A stretch of DNA of 64,000 nt from Amorphophallus konjac (Eukaryota; Streptophyta; Magnoliopsida; Alismatales; Araceae). The notes under the pieces are model-generated. The model was not told the origin of the DNA. It did not search any database and worked only from the letters and a program-made list of their open reading frames with translations. Of this stretch, positions 1 to 10,100 are shown one piece after another. Position 1 is the stretch's first letter, and each line of letters starts with the position of its first letter. Location: positions 223,640,641-223,704,640 of the forward strand of contig CM040126.1 of the NCBI GenBank assembly GCA_022559845.1. Reading direction: 5' to 3'. A program made the translations under genes and the position numbers.

Positions 1-204
1 TCGAGGCGCCTTTTCGAGTATCGGCTCAGTTCTTGGAAAGAAGTCCGAAGTTAAGCGTGCTTAATGGGGAGTAGTACTGGGATGAGTGACCTGCTCGGGA
101 AGTCCCTCATTCTGGAGCCGATCACTGTTAAAAAGGGATAAAACCGTGAGGCCGGTAGGCTAAAGCGGACAATACCTTGATGGTATAGAATACGGGGCGT
201 GACA
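1..204 (+). mobile_element. Cassandra-like TRIM retrotransposon LTR, 3' part
   Basis: Positions 41-105 match the plant 5S rRNA internal promoter region, and the sequence then runs on to a TGACA end at 200-204. A 5S domain inside an LTR followed by an AAGCGGACAATA-type block (about 163-175) is the hallmark of Cassandra terminal-repeat retrotransposons in miniature. No Met-tRNA primer site follows position 204; the next bases are unrelated Sirevirus sequence, so this looks like a solo LTR inserted into S1. Its 5' end lies outside the window, so the target duplication cannot be tested. Confidence 0.72.
41..105 (+). other. 5S rRNA-derived segment inside the LTR
   Basis: The stretch holds the plant 5S A-box block (AAGTTAAGCGTGCTT, 49-63), the intermediate-element block (AGTAGTACTGGGATG, 70-84) and a C-box-like GTGACC then GGGAAGTCC. 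Relative to the plant 5S consensus there are substitutions between the A box and the IE block, and the 5' half of a 5S gene is not recognisable. It is therefore a retroelement-borne RNA polymerase III promoter relic rather than a 5S gene. Confidence 0.75.
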
Positions 205-313
205 AAATTCTTTTAAACAAATGTGGATTCCAAAAAGTTTGCTTTCATGTTTTACCTGCATTTCATCTGCTCTGGAGTCCTAACAGACTTGGGTTCCAAA
301 ATTCTCTCCCTAA

Positions 314-578
314 TTGTGTGTGCAGGTATGCCTGGCAGCCAAGAACAATCTGTGGTACTTGGATAGTGGCTGCTCTAGGCATATGACAGGAGATAAGGCC
401 AAGTTCTGCATGCTGACAGAGAAACATGGAGGCCTTGTCACCTTTGGTAGCAACACAAAGGGTAAAATTGTCGGGTCAGGTAAGGTAGGTAAGTGTACTA
501 CCTGTTGCATTAAAGATGTCATGCTGGTTGAAGGTTTAGCATGTAATTTACTTAATATCAGTCAGTTATGTGATAAGG
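314..578 (+). pseudogene. Ty1/copia aspartic protease fragment (S1)
   Basis: The reading frame contains WYLDSGCSRHMTGD near residues 17-30, the active-site block of copia proteases (DSG in place of the retroviral DTG), then VTFGSN and a C-terminal NLLNISQLCDKG, the usual join to the GAG-pre-integrase zinc region. In an intact element this enzyme cleaves the Gag-Pol polyprotein in the virus-like particle. Here the frame runs into a TGA at 584-586 because integrase, reverse transcriptase and most of RNase H are deleted. The start is not a real initiation site: the fragment would have been internal to a polyprotein, and gag is absent upstream. Confidence 0.8.
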
Positions 579-707
579 GAAATTGAATTGAATTTTATTG
601 AAACAGAAAAACAAATTACTGATATCTTTACTAAGCCACTAGGGAATGAAAGGTTTAAATTTCTTAGAAGAGAACTTGGCTTGTGTAAATTTCAGCATGA
701 TGAATAA
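579..707 (+). pseudogene. Copia RNase H C-terminal tail (S1)
   Basis: In the frame of position 579 the translation includes ETEKQITDIFTKPLGNERF and then LRRELGLC before a TAA at 705-707. This is the conserved end of copia polyproteins (TENQLADIFTKPL type). It abuts the protease fragment in another frame, so roughly 3 kb of pol is missing between them. The tail marks the true end of the original polyprotein; everything from 708 to the LTR is noncoding. Confidence 0.78.
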
Positions 708-2285
708 ATTTTTAGGTGGTTTGAATAAAATTCTGATCTGGATTTACATATGGTAGTCTAAATAAAACTCTATGGCTGTTGAATGCTGCACCAGACCATG
801 CATGCATAACATTCATATTTTTCATGACATATCAATTGGCATCACACTCATGATCCTCATTGCATATCATTCAGCCATGACTATGTCTAAGCTCTCTTTC
901 CTCTAATTCTTCCCATTCATTTGCAAAACCACATGCATATAGACAGGGGGAGTGTTGTATGTAATTCAGAGAGGTCATCAACTTCATTGATACTCAAACT
1001 CGTTTCTCTCTTGATTTCATTAAACCCCTTAACCCTGAATGAGTTGAGTCTGACAATATGACAATCTGTTAGTCAGTTCTAATTCTTAAGCAATAGAAAA
1101 TAGACTTCTTCCTTTATAAGAATTTTAATTGCTTAAGGACTGACTTAATGGTTTAAATTTAATAAACTTTAGAGTTTAAAGATTACAATCAGTAAATAAG
1201 AATGCTGATAATTGATAAAGCTCTCAACCCTTATTTCATTACATGTCAGACAAAGTTAACTGTATCTGAAATCTAAAAACTCACCTGAAATCCTGTTAGA
1301 GAAGGCTAAGTATGTGTATTGTTCTTAAACAAGTCATTCTGAAACAAATGAAGGACAGCTAAGAAAAATATTACAAAACCTTGAAAAATAATTGAAAAAT
1401 AATGTTGGTAGAGCAATGATTGGTAAAGCACTGAGAAACTGAGTGATCCATCAAAGAAATGGATAACACTTATGTCATGATGTGTATCAGTTATCTCTGT
1501 AAAATTGATCAAAACAGTAGGGTGGTTTCACTGAGTACCTGAGGGTACCTGCGTCTCATAAACGTGTACCCTCACACAAAAAGGTACAAATCAGTCCTGT
1601 TGAATTTGATCATAGGCAGAATGGTCCATCATGTTGAGTATCTAGGGGTACTGGCGTCTGATAAACGTGCCTTACGTAAAAAGATAAATGATACCTGAAT
1701 GCCCTTAATGAAATAAAATTGAAAATGCTGTTCCTTCAAAAAGAAAATTCAGGTATATCAAATTGTTTAATTTCAATACATGACCTGGTATCTCTTAACA
1801 AATTGTACTGAGTCTAAGAAAGTAAGATACTTTGAAACTGAATCTCTCATGCTCAAATGTCATTCTGGTTTATTGCTATTATCATGCACAGCAAACTCAT
1901 TCAATGATTGTAGTGCATGAACTCTAATTTTTATAATCTTCAAACCAGAATTCAATCTCTAAGCAGTTTCTAAAATCATATGACTGAAGGCTCTGTGCTT
2001 TAGAATGCTTAATTCCTGAACTACTTGCTCAGAATGACAGTCAGATATCCTTCTTCCCTTACACTTTCCCTCCTCTTTGTTGATGGCAAAGGGGGAGAAT
2101 ATATTGTCTGTTTGATGAATTCCAGGGGGAGTGTATACATTGTTATGGCAAAGGGGGAGTGTATGCACCATGTTATGGCAAAGGGGGAGATCCTGTTATA
2201 ACTTGCATTAGTTAGTTCTCATCTCATAGCATGCATTCGGAGTCAGTATGACTCATAGTGTTGCCATCATCAAAAAGGGGGAGAT
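708..2285 (+). other. Sirevirus 3' noncoding region (S1)
   Basis: No coding frame with recognisable domains is present. Two copies of a conserved block occur, at 1533-1571 and 1636-1670 (core GGGGTACTGGCGTCTGATAA in the second), each preceded by text also found in S2 (55700-55839). Purine tracts appear at 951-957 and clustered at 2086-2285. No envelope-like frame survives. Confidence 0.6.
2086..2285 (+). promoter_or_regulatory. Multiple polypurine tracts leading to the 3' LTR (S1)
   Basis: AAGGGGGAG-type tracts occur at about 2090, 2122 (AGGGGGAG), 2150, 2180 and 2272. The last directly abuts the LTR start at 2286 and would be the functional primer for plus-strand synthesis. The unit TTATGGCAAAGGGGGAG appears twice in tandem (about 2143 and 2174). 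Repeated PPTs are characteristic of Sireviruses. Confidence 0.7.
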
Positions 2286-2565
2286 TGTTGTGCCCTGTGA
2301 TTTTGACGATAGCAAACACCATGAGTCATCATTCAGGTTGATGGCACATACACATATTCTTCTTTTGCATAAGTAGAAGGTCCGTGCAGGCAAGTCTGCT
2401 TTGAGTCGGTGCATCACTGCATTATGCATGTATGTCCGTGCAGGCATGTCGGTGCACTCAAACACTTGCTAGATGCATTGCATTCTGAGCGTCTCACGTT
2501 GCATCTCATGTACCGTCTCAACATATCCAGCGTCTTATGTTGTGTCTCACTGAGCGTCTCATGCA

Positions 2566-3245
2566 AAGTCTGTACATCGGTCAAGTCTGTACATCGGACC
2601 AAGTCTGTATAGTCTCTGTGTTTAACACATTTAAAGTCTATACATTCCTATCTTTACCTACGTTCCCTGGTTTTGTAAACACACAAAGTCTGTACACTGC
2701 ATTGGTTGCATAGACTGCCATTCAAAGTCGGTGCAGCTTTGCTTGCACGAGCTGAAGTCTACACATTGTCTTGTTGCACGCACTTGAAGTCTGTACATTG
2801 TCCACTTGCAGCATTAGCACAAGTCTATACAGCCTGTGTGCTTCACAAACGCCAAGTCTATACATTGGCTAGCTACATAAACACTAAGTCTACACATTGA
2901 TGCTGCAACAAGTCTATACATTTTTTGCAGTTCTGCGTCTCATGTTGCGTCTCACTTAGCATCTCATGTTGTGTCTCATGCAAGTATGTACATCGTCTAT
3001 CTGCACAAGTCTATACATCCGCATGCTAGCAAGTCTGCACAAGTCTATACATCCGCATGCTAGCAAGTTTGCACATGGTTGCTTTGATGTTGCATCAAGT
3101 CTATACATTGTTGTTTGTTCATGCATCATTTCTATAGTCTGTACATCCTTTAGTGGCGTATCAATGCAACGTTTGAACTTTACATCGGCCAAGTCTATAC
3201 ATTGCCGCATGTGCTTGTATCACTTGTCAAGTCTATACATTGCCG
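2566..3245 (+). repeat. Dispersed AAGTCTRTACATYG motif array in U3 (S1)
   Basis: About two dozen copies or variants of AAGTCTATACATTG / AAGTCTGTACATCG occur at irregular 15-40 bp spacing, separated by unrelated sequence that often contains GCAT or CTCATGTTG. A longer unit around CCGCATGCTAGCAAGT is duplicated at 3018-3068. The same motif family fills U3 of S2. Confidence 0.8.
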
Positions 3246-3489
3246 CCTATTCAAACTTTAGACTTACTCGATGCATTTTTTTCTTTTCCATCAGAGTTGA
3301 TTCAAACTGACATCAAATTTAACCTGACAGGATTTATACTCGAGGAGCTTAATGAAGGCACGTGATCCGAGGATAAGGGGAGTACCAGGATCGTGACACG
3401 TGTATTGAAGCCTGCTAAAATGCTGCCACGTGGTCAAGGCGTTTGGGCGGGAATCATGGAGAGCACATGCCCTATCTGTTTGCTGCTGC

Positions 3490-3498
3490 TATATATAT
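3490..3498 (+). promoter_or_regulatory. TATA box of S1 LTR
   Basis: TATATATAT follows a GCTGCTGCTGC run and precedes an AAGCTTCTTCCTCAGAAGAAG inverted repeat, the same arrangement seen at the S2 TATA box (51661). Confidence 0.65.
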
Positions 3499-3819
3499 GA
3501 AGCTTCTTCCTCAGAAGAAGATCAGATCGTGAAGGCTTGAGAGCAGAGAAGCTTGAAGCAGCAGAGAGCCACTGAGAGCAGAGAAGAAAACCCACGATCC
3601 AGAGAGAAGAAAAAGAGAAAGGAGAGAGTTGAGAGAGAGAGTTGAGAGAGATTTGTTCCTCAGATCTTTGGTTCAAAACCAGATCTGAGTTTGCTCAATT
3701 GTTTGAGCTTCATTCCCTGCAGGGATATATTTTGTGCTTTATCGTATACAGCTTTTTGTTGCTATCTTGTTTCCCATTTTGTGTTTTCTTTTTAAACCTT
3801 TCTTCAAGCTGTTTGCCAA

Positions 3820-4158
3820 TAGTGCAAGCTGTGATGCACAGCGGCGAGGTGGATACCTCGGACGGCTAAGCTGTATTGCCCAGCGGAGCAAGCTGCGTTG
3901 CTCAGCGTTTGCAGTGGAGGATTCCACTGGTCGGGTTAAGCTGTAGTCCCCAGCGGTTGCAGAGGTGTATCCTTTGGACAGGTCAAGCTGTAATTCCTCA
4001 GCGGGCGAGACTAGGTCTCGGACAGCAAGCTGTGAAGCTCAGCGGTTGTAGGCTAAGCTGTAAGGCCCAGCGGACGCAAGCTGTGTTGCGCAGCAGTAAG
4101 CCACACTTGGATTGAGTGTGGGGTGGGCGTAGGTCTGCTGACCGAACCACCTAAAAAT
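3820..4158 (+). repeat. GCTG/CAGC hairpin repeats and conserved LTR box (S1)
   Basis: At least eight units read AAGCTGT-N5-8-CAGCGG (from about 3827 to 4095), each able to fold as a short GCTG/CAGC stem, with secondary stems such as GGATACCTCGGA. They end at the conserved box 4124-4158: GGGCGTAGGTC, then GACCGAACCACCTAAAAAT. The same box follows different hairpin arrays in the other Sirevirus LTRs here. Confidence 0.7.
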
Positions 4159-4442
4159 CTGGTGCTCTAAGTGTTTGTGTGATTGCTTTTGATCTGATGT
4201 GTGGCTGCGTTTCCTAATTCTCTTCTCAGATCGCTTCGTTTCTGATCAGATCCAACGCTCTAGTAAGTAATCTTGTAGATCTGTAGAAATTCCGCATTAG
4301 AGCCTTATTTTGGTTTTAAATTAGGCCATCGATCTATTCACCCCCCTCTAGATCCACACTTCGTGGTGACAGAGTGCTTCCATCTAACACAACAGACCAA
4401 CCCCAGGGGCCAGGCTGACCAGAATTCAGTATTTTTCACCGT

Positions 4443-7028
4443 TTTATGTCCCGGTCGGTCCCGTTGAGACTTAATGACCGACCTATGACCTCACGAGTGT
4501 TCCGGACACCCTGTGGGTTCCGTGTCCATATTTCTAGGGTGTCGGGAAGTGCCGCGTTACTTCGATTAGCGTGCCCATAGGCATGTGCGTTTCAGGCTTT
4601 GTGTTACGCTCGATCGAGTCACCGTGTATCGGTGTGAGTGTGGTGGGGGTTCCCCCGCATGTGAGTGGCCTCCCTTGAGTTCCCGTCTTGAGGGGATGGT
4701 CTCGGTGGTTTGTGGTCTACCTCGGTATTCGTGTTACTGTGGTTTCAGACCTAGTTAAGAATTTAAGTCGGTTGGCCTTGGCGGCCCAACTTTCAAGCGT
4801 TTCTTTGCTGTAGCGCGCCTTTCTTAGGCCTCTACATGCCGCTTGTCTTTGGTCAATGTTGTAGGGCTGTTAGTGTGGCGGTTGTCTCTTGGACCTCCAA
4901 GTCCGTGTAGCACGTATATCTTAGACCGCTTGGTGGTTTGACTGGGTAGGCCGGTGCGAGAGTTGACTGGTGTTGGCGGCCTCACCTATGACCGCTACAG
5001 TCTTCTAGCGGCCCAACCTTTGACCGCTACTGTCCTCTAGCGGACCAGCCTACGACCGCCATTATTTTCGTCTCTGTGTGCGTAGCGACTTCCTCCTTTA
5101 CTACTTGGTTTACCTAGCGGCCGAGTGATGGATCGCTTATGCCCAGAGTGTCATTTTCCCGTCGTTTCGATTTCCGTATGTCTTGGCTTGACCTTGTGGT
5201 TTGCCGTTCTCGTGGATATCTCTTGATGTCCTATGAGGGCTATGGCCACGTTATGAGGTAGCCATGAGTTTTCTTGCTTGAAGTAGGATTCTTTTTCCTA
5301 CTGGAGAATCGTCATTGTCTGGTTTTGGTCAACCCGGGGTGACCCAGTGGTTGACAGGTAACCTTGTGTGTGTCTCGGCGGTTTCATCCAGTCTGAGTCA
5401 TGGTTCTGGATGCCTCGATATATCATCTTACCTCAGTTTGCATGTCCTGGTGTGCTGAGGGTCATGTTGATCCCTCAGGTCTCCGTGTGTCATTTTACGC
5501 GGTCGTGCCGTTTCTTTGACTTATGATTAGATCGATTGGCGGCTTGTTCCGCTTTGTGCAAAGATCTTGACTCCGAGTCATGAGACTCAAGGATCGTTGT
5601 CTCTGCAGGTCTAGTTGCCTTGTCCTGAGTCTTTCGGCAGTGGTGTGCTGTCTTGGTTTTTCGTAGTACGTGTAACAGTGCTTCCTTGTCTATCTGTACT
5701 CCAGCACTCATGTTTTGGAGTCTGTGTCAAGTGAGCCTCCACTAGTTGTAGCCTGGCAATGCGTTACGATGTGTCGACCCACCCGGGAGTGGTGTCATGG
5801 TAGTTCCCGATATACATTTTTTAAGCTAGTTTCCGTGGGCCCCCGCTGTACAGTAGCGTCCTACTGGGTGGGGAAAACTAGCTAGAGGCCTGGCTCTCCA
5901 GCAAGAGTAGGTGTGTGCACACGTGGTCAGGGGCGTGGACTGACGCTGACGGGCGTTACCCTATCTAGTCACTTGCTACTGTAGTTCCTATTCTGGTTCA
6001 GCAGTGTCTCAGTCTCTGTCGTCTTGTAGGCAGCGTAGATGAGACACTATTAGGCACAGCATAAGACATCAGTGGACGCAGCTAGCTGTTCTTCTAGTGA
6101 GGAGGTGCTTCCGTCACGTGACACGTGACTCTCGTGTTTTTCGCACGTCGTGACCTTTCCGGGTTAGCCCTCTCGTGGTCTTACCCGAGGTTAGTGTTGT
6201 GTCGTGTACATGACGTTCCAGTCGTGTACGTGGTCGTGTCCAGAAGAGCGTGTACGACAATCGAGTCGTGTATGCTTTAGCGCGTCTATGTCTGTCTAGG
6301 TCCTTTCTAGGCTTTTTACCTGTCTTTGTAGGCCCGATAGATCGGCAACTCCTGACCTTGTCAGATCAGAGTTCACCTTCCTGTTGCTGTCTGGAGTAGT
6401 TTAGGAGGCCGAGGTTAGTTCGGCAGCCGTGTTTTTGTTCAAGTATGGCTTTTCCCTTTTCTTGTAGCTGTAGCTGCTCCTTTCGTTCCGATTTTCTTTT
6501 ATAGCTTTGTAGTTTAGTTTTCTTGCTTTACTACTCCTGCTATTTACCTGCTGTTTTAGCGTGTTACTGCGTTATTTTTCAGTGGGGATCCGCGTGACCC
6601 CTACTGACCCAGTGACACGAGGCTCACCCCTACTTTTCAGGTGGGTGGCGTCGTTCTGCTTCCGTAGTTCCTGGTGTGGCGTGTCCGTAGCTGCCAGCGG
6701 TACCTGCGTCGGGCCTCCCCCGACCTTAGTGTACATCCTTCTTTTCTGTTGACTGTACTGCTTGTCTTTCCTTTGGACTGGACTCTAGTGTAATTGTTAA
6801 TTTTAACTGTTAATTAAAAAGTAATTTTATTTCTGCTACTTTAGCAAACCTGATTAATAAAATTTAATTGCTCACTGTTATATCTGTGACTTCAATGTAC
6901 TACTCGACACTCCTTTTTCCCTTTGGAGCTTTGTAGCTCTTGAGAGGCTTCACAGGTTCTAAGTGGTATCGGGTCTACTCGGTAGTCCTATCGGGTATAT
7001 TCGTTATTCGAAGTCCGGATCGTCACAA
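4443..7028 (+). mobile_element. Solo LTR X (Ty3/gypsy, related to the Y LTR)
   Basis: The sequence is noncoding, ends in CCGGATCGTCACA and is flanked by the perfect 5-bp repeat ACCGT (4438-4442 and 7029-7033). Its start, TTTATGTCCCGG, aligns with the Y LTR start TGTAATGTCCCGG, with the TG damaged. From about 4446 it matches the reverse complement of 13165-11216 (for example TTACGCTCGAT, GTCACCGTGTATCGGTGTG), so it is an LTR of the Y group in the opposite orientation, lacking about 1.5 kb of U3 found in Y. Short AGCGG...GACCGC hairpins lie at 4975-5060. No useful reading frame was found. Confidence 0.68.
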
Positions 7029-7125
7029 CCGTAACTGACGGCGGAGGGAACACACACACCCCCCCACTCTCCACTCTCCATCTCCCCCACTCTCTCATTT
7101 CTCCCCCACTCTCTTCCTCTCTTCT

Positions 7126-10100
7126 ATGCGATTCAAGCACCAAGCAATACACAGACGAATCGCCGGAGAGGGAGACCAAGTGCCACTGCCGCCGGCCACC
7201 ACGGATGAGTTGGTAGAGCCACCGCCCGTGGCCGAGGAAAGGGCAGCGCTGCCTGTGGCCGAGGAAGAAGCAGGGCTGATCGTCGCCTAGAAAGAGGATG
7301 CCGGGGAAGCATCGGCGGCGCCTACGGCGGTGGCGGACAAGCCACCGAAGTCCTCCAAGGTAGGCCGCCTAGAACCCTCCCCCATTTGACTGCTTTAATC
7401 CATGCATGTGGGTCTGGAGGGTAGGAAAGGGTCATACGACCCCTTAGGATCACATGTAAGGCAATTTAGGCCATCAACAGAGGTGGGGAGAGAGATGACA
7501 TGCCTTCGGGCACGGAGGTCATAACGCGGTTCAACAGTGACCGCTCACCGAAACTACACGGTTCAAATATAACCGTTCAAATATAACACGGCCCATGGGT
7601 GGCCGTTCCAAAGGAGTCAAACCGGTGGGGTATTGGGGAGGTACCACGGCCCAGGGATGACCGTGGCTAAGTGGAATGGCCCGATTGGCTCTGTTTAGAA
7701 TTTGAAGCGTTGAGAACAGGATGGTCTCCAACATACTATGGGAAGCGAAAAAGACCGTGCGAGTTGGGTTTGAGGGGAGAATGACACGGTCATATGGGGA
7801 CCGTGGGCTTGTTGGACGGCCAGAAATGGGCCGTTATCAGGGTGGACACAATTCAGTAGCACGGTCCGCACAAGGCCGTCCATCAATCAGAGTGGTCCAT
7901 GGGTAGCTGTGGACCTCTGAAAGGGGCTTATTGGAACGGTTGGAAGCCAACCATTAAAGGGGGTAAACGGACCATATGTGACCGTTCATTTAGCAGAGTG
8001 TAATTTTCTTTCTTTTTTTATTTTATTTATTTGTTTAATGAAATGCATGACTAATGCAATTATTTTAAATGTATGCAGGGGAAGCGCAGGACTCAGATCT
8101 CCTGGCTATAGGTCCGAGCAGTGTACCTTGCACTGCCGGATTTTCAGCGGGAGAGGCTCGCGGCGATGGGCTTCGCCGACTTCCTGAGCGTAGTGGTCAC
8201 CCGGTTGGACACGCCGCTTCTCTATGCTCTGCACGACCGCTGGGATCCGGTGAGCCGGACGTTCCTCTTCCCGTGGGGCCACATGGTCCCCACGCTAGAG
8301 GACGTTGCGTGCATCACTGGATTGCGCGTGCATGGGACACCGGTTAGCGGGAGGACATACCCCGACTACCGGGAGTTGGCTCAGGAGCTACTAGGGCTGG
8401 AGCTACTGCACCCAGAGCGGCAGTCGACGACCTTGACGAGAGCGAGGCTGCAGGAGAGCCTCAGACTGAGGGGAGCAGGGATCGCGACCGGGGAGCTATC
8501 GGAGTAGCACCTGCAGAGGTTGGTGGACCGAGCTCAACCCAGAGTGGCAGCTGCTGCAGGGCTTGAGGCGGATGTAGTGCTGTGATGGTTCCTGATGCTG
8601 TTCTTCGGGTGCCTACTATTTGAGACGAGGGCCGACGTCATCAACTATCGGTTCCTTCCACTGCTCGAGGACCTGGAGCATGTCGGTGACTACGCTTGGG
8701 GAGCGGCGGTCCACACGTTTCTGTTCGACACCCTCAGCTCCACTAGCCGGCGGACAATGCTCAGGGGCTTCTCTCCCTTACTCCAGGTACGACTCAACCT
8801 TTAAAACTATTATGCAATTTTCTATATGAATTGTATATGCTGTATGCAGACATTTAATGAAATGCAATGCAGATGTGGGCCTATGTGCATCTACATGAGC
8901 TAGGGAGAGGGGAGGAGACATACCCAGAGCGGCTGCCCATCGCGAGGCAGTGGACGGCCCCACGGGAGACTGGGTCCCTACGGCCGTAGGTCCGGGGGAT
9001 CCAGGATGATTTGGACACACTGCCCTTCACCTCGGTAAGAATTTAAACTCAAATTTTTTTCATTAAATGCAACTTACATGTTTATGACGCTAATGCAATT
9101 TTCCTATTTGACAGGTCCGGTGGACACCGTACGAGAGCGAGGGGCACGAGGGTCAGCCCTGGGTCGTGGCGGCCCTTGCCTACGTAGGGCGAGACGTCTG
9201 GCTTCACTGCATGAGCGTGGTGGAGCCGCTCCACTTCCGCTTGGTGATGAGGACGATTGGCGTCCATCAGCCTGCGGTCGAGTTTCTGACACCAGAGAAG
9301 CTGGAGGAGCGAGTCGGGTGACACCCCCAAGGACTGGCCATGGTGGTGGAGTGGACAGTGTGGGCGGCAGAACAGATCGCTGACTGGGCAGCACGCAGGA
9401 GGGTGGTGGCCGCCCGAGCGGAGAACGAGGAGACCTACTACACAGCCTATGCCCGGCACTATAGGGACCAGGTGTTCTGCGGTGCCCGCCGACCGGTACG
9501 ACTTCTAAATGCTTTCTATTATGCTTTCTATATGATTATGCACTGACCCTTGGACTTCCTAAATGCATATTGACCCCTAGGGGAGGATCGCGGAGTTGCA
9601 GGGACTCCTCCACTCGACCATCCAGGAGCAAGACGAGCTTCGACAGGCCCTGACCCTTCTGGTGAGTTTCCCTAACTCTTAAACTTACTTATGTATATGT
9701 ATATGATTATGACTGTGAAATGACTAACCTTGGACTTCTAAAATGTAGCGAGCTGAGGGAGCCCAGCATCAGGGGGCTGACGCACCCTCTTCCTCTTCCC
9801 AAACTCCTGCGGACCGTGCCGGGCGGGAGGCAGAGTTTGCACGGATGGTGGCGCGGGCTGAGGCAGCCGAGGCGGCGCTCTCCGAGAGGGTAAGTGGTTA
9901 CTATGCTTTCCCTGTTGACTATGTTAATGAAATGCAATTGACTAACCATGATGCATGTATGCAGATGACCGAGCTGACCCAGCTTCGAGGGGAGATGGAG
10001 CAGAGCCGTACAGCAGCATGGGAGGAGGTTGCCCGCCTCTGGTAGGAGATGGCCCGGAGTCGACCGGCAGACGCGGTCGAGATGACGCTCCTTCACGTAG

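Larger units (their letters stand above)
205..4389 (+). mobile_element. Decayed Sirevirus-type Ty1/copia element S1 (internal remnant plus 3' LTR)
   Basis: The order is: copia protease fragment, a direct jump to the RNase H C-terminus, a 1.6-kb noncoding 3' region with repeated AAGGGGGAG tracts, then a 2.1-kb LTR. Multiple polypurine tracts and a long 3' noncoding region are known Sirevirus traits. The LTR shares its start (TGTTGTGCCC versus TGATGTGTCCCC), motif array, TATA context and ACCCCCCTCT end region with element S2, so both belong to one broader family. The 5' LTR and gag lie outside the window or are lost. The right end is taken at CTAACA (4389); a few bases either way are possible. 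Confidence 0.8.
2286..4389 (+). mobile_element. 3' LTR of Sirevirus S1
   Basis: It begins TGTTGTGCCC directly after a polypurine tract and ends near CTAACA. U3 carries an array of AAGTCTRTACAT motifs; a TATA box sits at 3490; the downstream transcribed part carries GCTG/CAGC hairpins and the conserved box at 4124-4158. An ACCCCCCTCTAGATC stretch near the end matches the solo LTR at 16943-19211. No 5' LTR is available in the window for an age estimate. Confidence 0.78.

Noticed and set aside
41..105. A functional 5S rRNA gene
   Set aside because: Only the promoter-bearing part of a 5S sequence matches, it is embedded in an LTR-like context, and the expected 5' half is not recognisable.
4443..7028. 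X as the 3' LTR of element H
   Set aside because: X is oriented opposite to H pol, matches the unrelated Y LTR, and has its own ACCGT duplication whose joined sides read through the PMD upstream region.
8109..10045. Stop-codon reassignment or readthrough in the cargo gene
   Set aside because: The stops are explained by simple transition mutations, and neighbouring pol genes carry the same kind of stops; nothing in the sequence suggests recoding.
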